Origin: Mytilinidion resinicola
Lineage: Eukaryota; Ascomycota; Dothideomycetes; Mytilinidiales; Mytilinidiaceae
Reading direction: 5' to 3'
Length of the DNA stretch: 24,350 nt
NCBI RefSeq assembly: GCF_010093595.1
Contig: NW_022985447.1
Span: forward strand, 955,661 to 980,010
Below, piece by piece: positions 9,340 through 18,971 of the stretch. Under the pieces are notes generated by a model. It was not told the origin of the DNA. It was given only the letters and a program-made list of their open reading frames with translations, and did not search any database. A program made the translations under genes and the position numbers. How positions within the stretch are numbered: position 1 is the first letter of the stretch; each line of letters starts with the position of its first letter.

Positions 9340-10124
9340 CGTCTCGTGGCAGGAGGGAGGGCGAGGCGAAGTTGCACGAACGGGATTTGAAGCCCGATTG
9401 CCGCAGGCCTCGAGACGGGGCCAGGAGCGGTCTGCGGTGCTTGGCAGAGAGAAACACGTGCGCTCGGAGAAATTGGTGGCGTCACCGAGGGATGCTGCAC
9501 CTCCTGGCCTCCCATGCAGCAGCGCCCACAACCACAGACACGCTCTCGGAATGTCGCGTTTGGGCAAGACACGGCCACCCACGTACTTCGTAGAGCCGCA
9601 CCGTTTTTCTTCCTTTATTCGCATGGCCTGAGTCGCACGTGAGTTGACTCGCCTCCCTCCGCCCCGGAATACCGCTTTGGGCCTTCCAGACGGTCTTGAG
9701 CAGAGGGGCGACCCAAGCGGCCGCTGAGTGGTTGACTGCGTCTGGAACAACCTCCCGCATCCACGATGGCGGGGTGTCGATCCACTAACAGGGGTAGCTT
9801 TGTGCATCACTTGGGTAAAGACAAGGCGGATGAAGCCTTATGATCGCAGTTCAGGTTTAATACTGCAAATTTCAATCACGAGCTGTATATGTATTGTATC
9901 TCTCCTTCTCTCATATTGAATCCAGTGGGTTTCGCCTCGAATGCTTCAATGGGTAGGTAGTGGTGATGACTTCCTTTCATCGACAACATGTAGCGCTACT
10001 CTAATCGAGCCTCCCGGCATCTGGGCGGGCACGCGGATAAATAAATACATGGCCAGCCCCTCACGTCACGGAGCACACGTTTCTTTCCCACATTCCACAG
10101 TCTTCACATCCTCAATTGCACATC
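9340..10124. promoter_or_regulatory. Shared divergent promoter of the regulator and DHA kinase genes
   Basis: The two genes start back to back, 785 nt apart. No gene is seen between them, although some frames are open by chance. An inverted CGG pair with a 4-nt spacer (CGGAATACCG, 9665-9674) is the best candidate for a Zn2Cys6 site. An ATAAATAAATAC stretch around 10040 could serve the kinase start. Assignment of the site to the neighbouring regulator is inference. Confidence 0.45.
9665..9674. promoter_or_regulatory. CGG-N4-CCG candidate regulator site
   Basis: The inverted CGG triplets with spacer AATA lie in the divergent promoter between a Zn2Cys6 regulator and a DHA kinase. Zn2Cys6 proteins generally bind paired CGG triplets with a protein-specific spacer. 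A single site in GC-rich DNA can occur by chance. Confidence 0.3.
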
Positions 10125-12131
10125 ATGTCTACGAAACACTTCTTTCCCCATACCGAGGGAGTCGTCGTTCAGGCCCTGAACTCTCTAGTGGCAAGAAACC
10201 AGCATTTGGGGCTCGATGAGCCTAACCGTGTCGTATTCTCCAAAGCCCACCCTCCCTCACAAGTGACGGTGATTTCAGGAGGCGGTTCTGGACATGAGCC
10301 TGCATGGTCAGGATACGTCGGCGAGGGGATGTTGGCCGCCGCGGCGTGCGGAGATGTGTTTGCCAGCCCTTCGACCAAGCAGATCATGGCCGCCATCAAG
10401 AACGTCCCGTCAGACGTAGGCATAATACTGTGTATAACGAATTACACTGGGGACAAACTGCACTTCGGCTTGGCTTGCGAGAAGGGACTGGCATTGGGAT
10501 ATAATATCTCCGTAGTGAACATGGCAGAAGATGCTTCTCTAGGGAGGAAGAAGTCAGAACTCGTAGGACGACGAGGTCTCGCAGGAAATTTGCTTGGTAC
10601 GTGCTCATATTTCGGCCTTGATATGTGCCCTCTCGAAATAGTTACTAATCTGTCTCTCCGTAGTTCTGAAGCTTGTCGGAGCTGCAGCACAGCTTGGCTG
10701 GACCTTTGAGCGATGTTTGAAGCTTGGAAACCTTGGAAATGACCAGCTGGTGACAATGGGTACAAGTCTTGATCACTGCCATGTCCCCGGACGAACACAT
10801 CATGAGGCCGTTCCAGACGACGCGGTCGTATTGGGAATGGGTATCCACAACGAGCCAGTGAGTTCTGAATTGGTGATGTTTGGCTACTGGAAACCCTGCT
10901 AATATGACCTATAGGGACTTCGAACTGTATCGCCAATGCCATCAGCCGAAGATATCGTCAAAGAGATGTTCCTCTACCTCTTAGATCAGTCAGATGCGGA
11001 CCGCGCTTTCGTCAAATTCGAGCCAAAAGACGACGTCGTTATGCTAATCAACAACTTCGGCGGATTATCAGGTCTCGAGCTAGAAGCACTTACTAACATC
11101 TGCCTCGTTCAACTAAGTATGCTCCTATCTTCTCAATAATCCACACTTCGCTAATCGCAGTAACAGAACGTGACTGGAAGATTATACCGAGCCGAGTGTA
11201 CGCAGGAGTAATGGAAACCTCCCTAAACGGTCCCGGTTTCTCAATCACCCTCGGAAACATCTCAGGCATCGCGCGCATCATGGAAACCAAAACCTCGGAA
11301 ATCATCTCTCTCCTCGATCTCCCCACCACCGCTCCCGCCTGGCCAAAGAACGGCTACGCACCCATCAAAGAATCCGCCTCTCTCGCAAAGAACACATCAG
11401 ACGAAAGCAAAGCCCCAGCCGCGCAAGGCCCCATAAGTGCGTCCCCGTACCCCCTAAATTTACCCCCTTTTCCTCTCCACTAATTAACAGCCCCCATAGC
11501 CCCTGAGTCCTTGATCCCCTCCCTCCGCCACGCCTGCGCCGCCGCCATCAAAGCCGAGCCCCTCATCACAAAATACGACATCCAAATGGGCGACGGCGAC
11601 TGCGGCGAAGCCGTCGAATTCGTCTGCCACCGCATCGTCTCCAAGCTCGACGAGCTCCTCTCCCCTGCTTCCTCAACCCACATTTTCCCGTTGCTCGACC
11701 GCATCATCGACGCTGTCGAGGACACCGGCGGCTCCCTCGGCGCCATCGTCTCTATCCTACTCACCGCTTTCTCCAACTCCCTCCGTGCGCTCGAAAAGGC
11801 GAACCCTAAGGGGTTTACGTTGGACGCGCAGACGGTAGGGAATGCAGTAGGGCCGGCGATGGAGAACCTGAAACTGTATACGTCTGCGCGGGTGGGCGAT
11901 CGCACGGTGATGGATGCGTTGATTCCGTTTTGTGGGAGTCTTGAGAAGAACGGGGACTTTGGGCAGGCGGTAGCAGAGGCGGAGAAGGGGGCGAAGGCGA
12001 CGGCGGGGATGAAGGCGCGGTTTGGACGGGCGACGTATGTTGCGGATGACAAGGCGCAGGAGGGGGATATGCCGCCGGATCCGGGGGCGTTTGCGGCAGG
12101 GGTGTTTTTGAGGGGGTTGGTGGAGGGGTGA
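10125..12131 (+). CDS. Dihydroxyacetone kinase family protein (DhaK-DhaL fusion)
   Basis: Exons 10125-10596, 10664-10857, 10915-11116, 11161-11436 and 11491-12131 give 594 residues, the usual length of eukaryotic ATP-dependent dihydroxyacetone kinases. The N-terminal DhaK domain (about 1-335) has GGGSGHEP (His57), NYTGD (Asp110) and GIHNEPG (His219, equivalent to the histidine that covalently binds the substrate). The C-terminal DhaL domain (about 385-594) has MGDGDCGEAV with Asp411, Asp416 and Asp418 for Mg-ATP. The family phosphorylates dihydroxyacetone, glyceraldehyde or, in some fungi and bacteria, erythrulose, feeding glycolysis in the cytosol. The residue before NYTGD is Thr105 where a lysine is usual, hinting at an altered substrate pocket. 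Introns are 44-67 nt with good consensus. The ATG at 10125 gives the typical N-terminus (MSTKHFF). Specificity is not determined by sequence. Confidence 0.93.
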
Positions 12132-13133
12132 ACGGAGCGGAGATTCGTACGCTCTACTTAGCTGTGGTTCATCTTGCATAATCTATCGCTTTTGTTTCTG
12201 ACTACCACAAGTCGACTGTGCCAGGGCGCAATGGGCTTTGAATAGGCTTCTGCTCCTAGAGTATTTGCCAGTACATGGGGTCTATTAAACCACCCCCGCC
12301 TATATTCAGAGGCCCAACTGCCTCAGAACCCAGCTCTAGTTTGCAGCCTCTTAACAACAAGTTCTTTATTTGTTCCGATTTCCACCCACTATCTCAACCT
12401 CCTGTTCATCAACCCAATTCACCGCCTCCCATCTCCCAGCATCTCCCGCATCTAATCTCGCGCATCGGAAGCTCCTTAATACCTTCTTAAATCCCACATT
12501 ATTTACTTCACTATACATGCCAAGTCTCGCTCAATTAGGCAAAGGGCTAAGAATATATCCTCTTCCTCCCCCCCATCCTCATCAACTCATCTCATCCCAC
12601 TTTCACAGCCCAAACACACATACGTATCCAGTACATTTCCCAAGTTAACGATAAGAGCTCGGTTAACTGATAACCTAACCATAGCTCCCGCCAGTTTACA
12701 GATTCAGTCAAATCACAGGCAAACCCAATTCAGATCTCTGGATAGGATGTCCGGGGGTAAATCACGTGACGTGAATCGGTAGCATAGTAAGATCTTGTTC
12801 CCCCCTTGAAGCATTGCGTTACGGGATAAGTTTGGCCTTCTACTCCTACTACTTCTAGCCTAGTTGGCTGTTTTGCTCGTCTGGATACTGAGCGCGGGTG
12901 GTTGCTATGGGATCATAAGAGTGGTTGTTTTAGATACTCGAGGAAGTGGTTCATTGGCGACGTTTGGAATGGAATCAGCTGGGAAGTGGATACTAGCTAC
13001 CAGCGAGGCCGAGAACGACGTGTTTTGAGATAGATAGGTTGCCGGGGGGGGGTGAGGGATGTTGCTAGGATGTCTTGGGAACGAGAAGCTTGGCTGCGTT
13101 TGGAGCGATCAGGGGTGTGGATTGATTAGTAGT
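12132..13133. other. Gene-free stretch between DHA kinase and MFS transporter
   Basis: Contains the kinase 3' flank, pyrimidine-rich stretches around 12370-12620 and AT-rich segments around 12640-12860. No reading frame with family resemblance or splice support was found. The two flanking genes are convergent, so this is probably terminator and spacer DNA. Confidence 0.35.
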
Positions 13134-13227
13134 GAGAGTTGAGAAGAGTGGGAGTTGAGAAGAGTGAGAGTTGAGAAGGGTGGGAGTTGATGAGAGTTAG
13201 AGTTGAGGAGAGTGGGAGTTGATGAGA
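13134..13227 (+). repeat. 16-bp minisatellite
   Basis: Roughly five to six copies of a 16-nt unit (GAGAGTTGAGAAGAGT and GGGAGTTGAGAAGAGT variants), degrading to the right. It lies 32 nt beyond the transporter stop codon, in its presumed 3' untranslated region. Confidence 0.85.
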
Positions 13228-13259
13228 ATGCAGCCTCCGTGGCAACCTCGACGATTCTC

Positions 13260-14823
13260 TCATTTGGAGGGATATCTCCTTATAACCACGTGCGAAATGG
13301 CGTACACCGCCACCCCGAAAGCGCACATCCCCGATATCACACCAAATCCGAGAAGGTATTTCGAGGCGTCCTCCTTCGGAAACAGATAGGCGCTGTAAAT
13401 CTGCGCCAGATTCCCCATCGCGTTCACGAATGCCAGACTCACCGCCCGCACCTCCTGCGACATGGAGCCGAACGTCGACGCGCTGTGACTTAGTGCTAGG
13501 CCGTTGGACGCCCACAGGCCGGCCGCCGTCAAGACGAGGAACACGTAGCGCGCGGTGAAGTTGTAGATGGTGCAGACGAGGGTGCTGCAGAGCGTGGAGA
13601 GGGCGAGCCAGGCGGCGATGACGACGCCGCGGTGCTGGGGGTGCTTGTCCATGAAGTAGCCGGTAACGCCAACGGCGACGAAGGCGACGGCGTAGATGGG
13701 GACGACCTTTAGTGCTCATTAGCACGCGGCTACTATATGGGTGAGAGTAATATGTACGTACTATGTACTGCGCTATACGGCTCGTATACCTAAGCTCCTT
13801 CACTAGCGTAGGATAGAAGTATGAGAGCGTTGAAGAACCCACGATGACCATGTACCCTGCGGTCAGCAGCCACGTCCTCCAATTGCTCAGTGACATTGCG
13901 AGGGCTTGGAGGGAAGTGAGGCGGGGATTGTCCTCCGTGCGCGAGGTGACTTCGTCGGCGGCGAGCCGGCTGATGGCGAATTCCCGCTCTCGGGGTGTCA
14001 GGCGCGCGGTGTTGGCGGGGAAGTCAAGGAGTATGAAGTGGGAGCAGATGGCCCAGAAGGCAGTTGCGGCGCCTTCAACGATCTGGGGTGCTGGGTTAGT
14101 TGGCTGTGTTGAAGGCATCTTTCTGTTGGGAAGCGGGAGAAACTTATGAAGAGCCATCGCCACCCTTCTAACCCGCGTACCCCGTCAAGGCCGCCTGTGA
14201 TAGCCCCGGCAAGGATACCGTCGAATGCTCCTGACAGCACAGCGACGGAGATATAGACAGCGAAGCGTTTCGACTGTTCATCCTTCTTGTACCACGAAGA
14301 CAGGATGAGCAGGATACCAGGTGCGAAGCCAGCTTCCAAGACACCGACTATTAGCCGCAACGAAAGAAGCGTGTGGTAGCTATGTGCGAGGGACATGCAG
14401 CATGTCACGGCTCCCCACAGCGTCATGATCACTGGGAGATAGATAGACGGCTTCGTTTTTGATAAGATGAGGTTGGATGGGATCTCGAAGACGACGTAGG
14501 TGATGAAGAAGACGACGAGGGGGATGGAGTATTGGCCTGATGTAAGATGGAGGTCAACATCCATGCCCGCGACTTTGGCGTTGCCGATGCTGGTTATTGT
14601 TAGTTGATGCGATTGATGTAACCCCTTAATAGTTCTGGTGATGCACTCACTTGGTGCGGTCCATATAGGACAGGAGATACATGAGCCATATCGTGGGAAG
14701 AAGGGATAGATCGATCTTCCGAACGAGAGCTTTCTCCTCCGCTCTTAGGGCTTCGTCGTCCATCGAAGCCTCGTACGCCTCGATCTACTCGGCATCAGAG
14801 TTCTGCTTGAGATCTAGCGACAT
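13260..14823 (-). pseudogene. MFS transporter, anion:cation symporter (Dal5-like) family, damaged
   Basis: Minus-strand exons 14823-14651, 14589-14148, 14082-13762 and 13706-13260 join to about 460 residues with many hydrophobic helices. Family features: SLLPTIWLMYLLSYMDRTNIGNAK at helix 1, GQYSIPLVVFFITYVVFEIPSN, RLIVGVLEAGFAPG, SSWYKKDEQSKR and GWRWLFIVEG. Dal5-like carriers import small organic anions, vitamins or similar solutes across the plasma membrane. Two faults are seen. A TAG stands at codon 13 (after NSDAE). The donor of intron 2 reads ATAAGT where GTAAGT is expected at 14147, although the branch site and acceptor of that 65-nt intron are intact. Initiation at the downstream ATG (14763) would bypass the stop, but skipping splicing shifts the frame. 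Intron 3 ends in AAG rather than CAG or TAG. Probably non-functional; sequencing errors remain possible. Confidence 0.75.
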
Positions 14824-15660
14824 GACAGTGGTGGCAAGCAGACGGCCGTACAACGAGAAGAATTCGCAATTGAGATCAAGAAAGGGGGAGAAATAGAGCA
14901 CTCAAAGGGGCGTAGAATTCGTGGAATGGACAATGAAATGACGGAGAGCTGAGAATATCAGAATGGATAGAGGTTACATAGGATCGCGGGCTCGCATCTT
15001 GAATCGAGCACTCTAAGAGCGAGTATCAGCCTTTCGACCCAGAACCAAGCCGCACGGCCGGAAAAAGGTCGAGTCGAAATTCGCCGAAGAGAGGGCGTCC
15101 TGACCCAGATGCCAGGGAAGCCATGGCGAGCGACCGGATGGCAGTACCCTAGCATGTCGTGTGATTGTCCCAGACTGGCCTTCTCCATTCTCTGGGGAAC
15201 TTGTGGAGGCGACGATGGGGAGCCTGGCGGAGGGTCGTAGTGAGGGATGGGGAGAGCCTCGGCACGGGGTCAGTGGCTCGTCTCGCGGCACATATATGGC
15301 CACCTTGCGACCCTATCAACCTCCCCGGCCGTGTGTCCATCCGATCCATCCCCACAGCCTCTCCACTTAACAGAACCACCTGCTGAGCCTCGAAGCGGTG
15401 TCCCCAGATGGAGGTCGTCTGAGCACTCGAGCGCCTCGTAGATTCCACGACACAAACCCGAAGTACCCACAGCAGCTCCGGACCGCATGTATGGACGTGA
15501 CGCCTCGATGCCGTGCCGTGGAGAGCTTTCGTCCTTCACGGTAGTAGATGTGCCGATGTTCCTTTCGACACGTAGAATAAGTATCAAATGATCCTGCACT
15601 TTTCTTTCTATTTGCATTTGTCGCTCGTCTCCAGTTCCGTCCTCCAAGTTCATTCTTTGA
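14824..15660. other. Divergent intergenic region upstream of MFS and SDR-2
   Basis: No gene is supported here. Several frames are open on both strands, but none shows a recognisable domain or consistent splice sites. It presumably contains the promoters of the transporter (-) and SDR-2 (+). Confidence 0.35.
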
Positions 15661-15666
15661 TCTCCT

Positions 15667-15763
15667 AATTGGTGTCTTTACGTTCCCATTCATATCCTCA
15701 CCCCTCAAGCTTAGTCTCAGAATTGGTGTCTCATCACTTCTATTCAAATCCTCACCCATTCTC
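15667..15763 (+). repeat. 54-nt tandem duplication in the SDR-2 leader
   Basis: AATTGGTGTCT recurs at 15667 and 15721, and TCCTCACCC recurs with the same 54-nt offset, with several substitutions between. The duplicated block lies immediately before the SDR-2 ATG and so probably in its 5' untranslated region or core promoter. Confidence 0.7.
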
Positions 15764-15778
15764 CTCTAAACCTTCACA

Positions 15779-16785
15779 ATGGGCTCCAATGAAGACGGCG
15801 CCGCCCCCTCCTCCACCACCACTCCCCTCAGCACCCAACCCCCCGCAAACTTCGACTGGCAAATCACCCTCGCCTCAAAGGTCATCGCCATCACCGGCGC
15901 CAACCGGGGCATTGGCCTCGGCATCGCAGAAGTATGCCTCGCCAACAACGCGAAAATGGTGTACTCGCTCGATCTCATGGACCCCTCCGAGGACTTCGCC
16001 GCCCTGCACAAGAAATACCCAAACTTCAAGTACATCCAGATGGACGTGACGAACGAAGCGAGCGTGCAAAAGGCGATTGATAGCATAGTCGAGGCGGAAG
16101 GCCGAATCGACGGCTTAGTCGCGAACGCAGGCATGACGAAGCACCAACCCGCGCTAGACTTCACGCGCGCGGAGGTGGAAAAGCGGTTCAACTTAAACGT
16201 AAGTGTGTCCCGCACTTATCGCCTCCCCATGTATCTTCTCGAACATGAGCGAGCCCCCATTTACCTTAGAAATCTCGTCGCCCTAAATCAAATCAACCCC
16301 CCCTCCTCACACCTACCATCTCCCTCAAATCACCTGACTAACCCAACACCCCCCAGGTCTTCGGCGCCTTCTTCTGCGCCCAAACCTTCGCCAAAAAATG
16401 CATCGCCCTCGGCACCCGCGCCTCCATCGTCTTCACCGCCTCCATGACGTCCTACCGCCCCAACCGCGCGGCCCCCTCGGCCCCCTCGGCCCCCTACGGC
16501 GGCACCAAAGCCGCCGTGCGCAACATGACGCACACGCTCGCCATGGAGTGGGCGGCCCACGGCATCCGCGTCAACAGCATCTCGCCCGGCTTCGTCAAGA
16601 CCGCCATGACGTACTATGTCGAGCGCGCGCCGGACTGGGACCTCAAGATGCAGTACTACGGGGGGATGCCGCGGCTGGCGATGCCGCAGGAGCTGGGCGG
16701 CGCGTATGTGTATTTGTTGAGCGATACGGCGGGTTATACGACGGGGATTGATATTCCGATTGCAGGGATTGTGGGGGCGTGGTAG
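15779..16785 (+). CDS. Short-chain dehydrogenase/reductase (SDR-2), sugar/polyol type
   Basis: Exons 15779-16198 and 16357-16785 join exactly between codons (158-nt intron) into 282 residues, slightly longer than a classical SDR because of a 25-residue Ser/Pro/Thr-rich N-terminus. Motifs: TGANRGIG (39-46) for NAD(P), MDV (88-90), NAG (116-118), catalytic Ser169 in VFTASMTS, and YGGTK with Tyr187 and Lys191. The C-terminal AYVYLLSDTAGYTTGIDIPIAG is the usual SDR end. The style resembles fungal NADP-mannitol dehydrogenase, sorbose reductase and arabinitol dehydrogenase, which interconvert ketoses and polyols in the cytosol. It is paralogous to the broken SDR-1 at 5099-6271 (shared TNEASV, NMTHTLAMEW, YYGGMPRLA) and may be the surviving copy of that activity. 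The exact substrate is not readable from sequence. Confidence 0.93.
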
Positions 16786-17199
16786 GGGAATGTGGGAGCT
16801 TTTGTGGTAGATAGAGGGGGCTGGCGTTGGGCATTTACGGTGTTTTGAGATATTAGACGCGAGATATCAAATAGAAGAAGCTGCGGTGCCTTCTCTGAAG
16901 ACTTGTTTATGTTGTTATCGCATCATATCTTCCTATTATATTATCAGAGAAACTTTGTGACGCATTGAGAGAGAGGGCGTTGACAGCTTCATAGCTGGAA
17001 GAAAAACCAGGACCTCGACGCAAGGATGTATGAGCAAGACGCGGAAGAGACTGTCTCCATATCGACGTGTATGCTATGTGATATATACTCAGCACACCAC
17101 GAGTATACATGTATGCCTCTGGACCTCTAAACGCCCTCCAATGCAGCTCAAAACGCCATCCCATGCCCATCCCCTCCCCTCGCCATCCCCTCATCCTAC
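16786..17199. other. Intergenic stretch between convergent SDR-2 and Trs31 genes
   Basis: The AT-rich left half (16850-17100) probably carries SDR-2 3' sequences. The right half is C-rich on the plus strand and belongs to the 3' flank of the TRAPP gene. No gene is seen. Confidence 0.35.
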
Positions 17200-18015
17200 C
17201 TACCCACTCCCCCCCCGTCCCAGCACCTCCTCCCTCTCCAACACCTCCCCGCGAAAACAAATCAAAAACACCGTCTTCCCCGGCCACATCCGCCCTTCCA
17301 CGCCCCCGCCCCCTTCCTGCTCGCCCACACTATGCGCGCTCACCCCCGTCGTCGGGAACCCCGCGCCGTCGCAAACCCCCTCAATCACGCCCGCGACAAA
17401 CGCCGCGCAGTTCAGCTGGCTCATCTCCTTCGGCAAGCTGATATACGTGTTCGGCAGCGGGTCGTTGTCGTACAGCATGTACTGCGCGGGGTCGCTCTCG
17501 GATTTCTCAAGCGCGTCGGCGGGCCGGCTGAAGAGGTGGCGCCAGAGGGTCTGCGCGATGAATTGCAGCAAGGGGAGGATGCGGGTTGGGCGCAGCGAGG
17601 GCGGGGAGGCGCGCGTGAGGAGCAGGTCGAGGAGGCGCAGGCCGAGCGGGTAGCCTTGCTGGTTGAGCCTACACCATGGAAAAACACACGTTAGCTGCTA
17701 ATCACAATCTCCTCCGCGACACACGTACCGTCTTTCCAGATCCGCAATCCCCTTGACCCGCTTCTGTGCGTAGCTAATCATCTCGACGAACAGGTACGCA
17801 AACGCCGCCCGGCTCAGCTCCGCGTTCTTGCTCCGGTTCAGGTTGCGGTCATAGATGGTTTTCTTGTTCGAGGGGTAGCGGAGCCCCGGCGTGGCGGCCA
17901 TGGCGGTGCCGCCGCCGCGTTGGGGGACGGGTGCGGGAGGAGGGGCGGCGGTGGTGGTGGAGGCGGGTGTGGGCGCGGGTTTGAGGGCGCGGGTGGTGGG
18001 TTGCGGGGTGCTCAT
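17200..18015 (-). CDS. trs31: TRAPP complex core subunit Trs31 / TRAPPC5
   Basis: Exons 18015-17729 and 17668-17200 (60-nt intron, split Arg codon) give 251 residues. A Pro/Ala/Thr-rich N-terminus of about 45 residues precedes the conserved core: IYDRNLNRSKNAELSRAAFA, then FVEMISYAQKRVKGIADLERR, then LNQQGYPLGLRLLDLLL, then a tail with SQLNCAAFVAGVIEGVCDGAGFP. These are typical of the Bet3/Trs31/Trs33 fold, Trs31 branch. Trs31 is a core subunit of TRAPP, the exchange factor complex for the Rab GTPase Ypt1 in ER-Golgi and autophagy traffic, and is essential in yeast. The start is the only ATG before the core without an upstream stop conflict. A C-terminal Gly-rich extension (GEQEGGGGVEGR) is a lineage-type insertion. 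This is a housekeeping gene, unrelated in function to the catabolic genes to its left. Confidence 0.93.
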
Positions 18016-18971
18016 TTTATTCGATTGGCGGTAGGGGATTGGGTTGGTGGGGTGGTTGGTTAGGGTGGGAGAGGAAGGGTGTTGGAGCTTGGGTGTTGGA
18101 GCTTGGGTGTTGGAGCTTTGGAGTTGTAGGTGGAGGTTCGAGGTTGAGGTTCGAGGTTGCGGAGAGCGAAATGCTAGCTCCGCTTTTTTGACCTTAGGGA
18201 TCAGGCGCTACAAAGGTAGGATGCGATCATAATCTATGCATATAAACTTACCCTATAGCATCATGACATAAGTTTGAGCACTCTTTATAGTTAGTTTCAA
18301 CCTTGCTTCCAGATTTTCATGATAGTGTACCGAAGGGCCTTAAACAATGGTGAGCAAGAGTGCACTGACTTGTGTCCTGGGGCCGTACAATGGCAAAGAA
18401 TCACGTGCTATCCAAAGAATCGCACTGCTATTCAACCAATCACTCTAGCCTTTTCAGTATAACTATATTCCTACAATTGAAGCGAGAAAGCGCCGGCTTC
18501 CATTGGCTTGCAGCTGTACGCTAACTCATAAAATCCACTCCTCCCCCGCGCCCTGGGTATGAAGCTCGCTCGAAAAACTTATCATCCACCATCTGCCGCA
18601 AACCCAAACCCCCTCAAAGCCCTTCATAAAAACCGGGCCCAGCGTAGAAGAAACGCACCCTTCCTAAAAACGGTAAGGCAGAATCGAAACAGAATAAAAC
18701 CACGTTTTTGTGCCCCCAGGGCCCCCAGACCAAGCCAACCAACAAAAGAAGCCATTATAAACTCTAAACCAAACAAAGAGAAACGGGGTGCCCAGTATCG
18801 TACGGTCATGCTAGCAAACATCTCTTAATATCTCACAGCGAAGAGAGAAAAAAGCCGGGAGCGGCGGGGTATGGAGAAGTGTCGAAGGTAAAAGAGAAAA
18901 TGGAGGGAGAAGACGCTGTCAATTACATGACTTAGGTAAGGGAAGCTGCGTGTGCGTGAAAGAAAGGGGGA
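18016..18971. other. Promoter of Trs31 and 3' flank of the ADF-H gene
   Basis: No gene is recognised. Holds the repeats at 18081-18158 and, from about 18240, an AT-rich stretch. An open frame near 18559-18828 lacks family resemblance and is probably chance. Confidence 0.35.
18081..18158 (+). repeat. Two small tandem repeats upstream of Trs31
   Basis: Three copies of a 14-nt unit (GTTGGAGCTTGGGT) at 18081-18122 are followed by two copies of a 13-nt unit (GAGGTTCGAGGTT) at 18133-18158. They lie 66-143 nt upstream of the Trs31 start codon, in its promoter or leader. Confidence 0.85.

Noticed and set aside
9051..9810. Separate Pro/Arg-rich genes over the start of the regulator
   Set aside because: Part of one such frame is exon 1 of the regulator; the rest lacks family resemblance and crosses the splice sites.
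14083..14210. Alternative MFS splicing from a GTACGC upstream to an AACAG acceptor that keeps the frame
   Set aside because: It would delete the conserved GWRWLF segment at a membrane boundary, so it is unlikely to give a working transporter.
14998..15660. A small gene between the MFS carrier and SDR-2
   Set aside because: Several overlapping frames on both strands, none with a domain, consistent introns or codon pattern like the neighbours.
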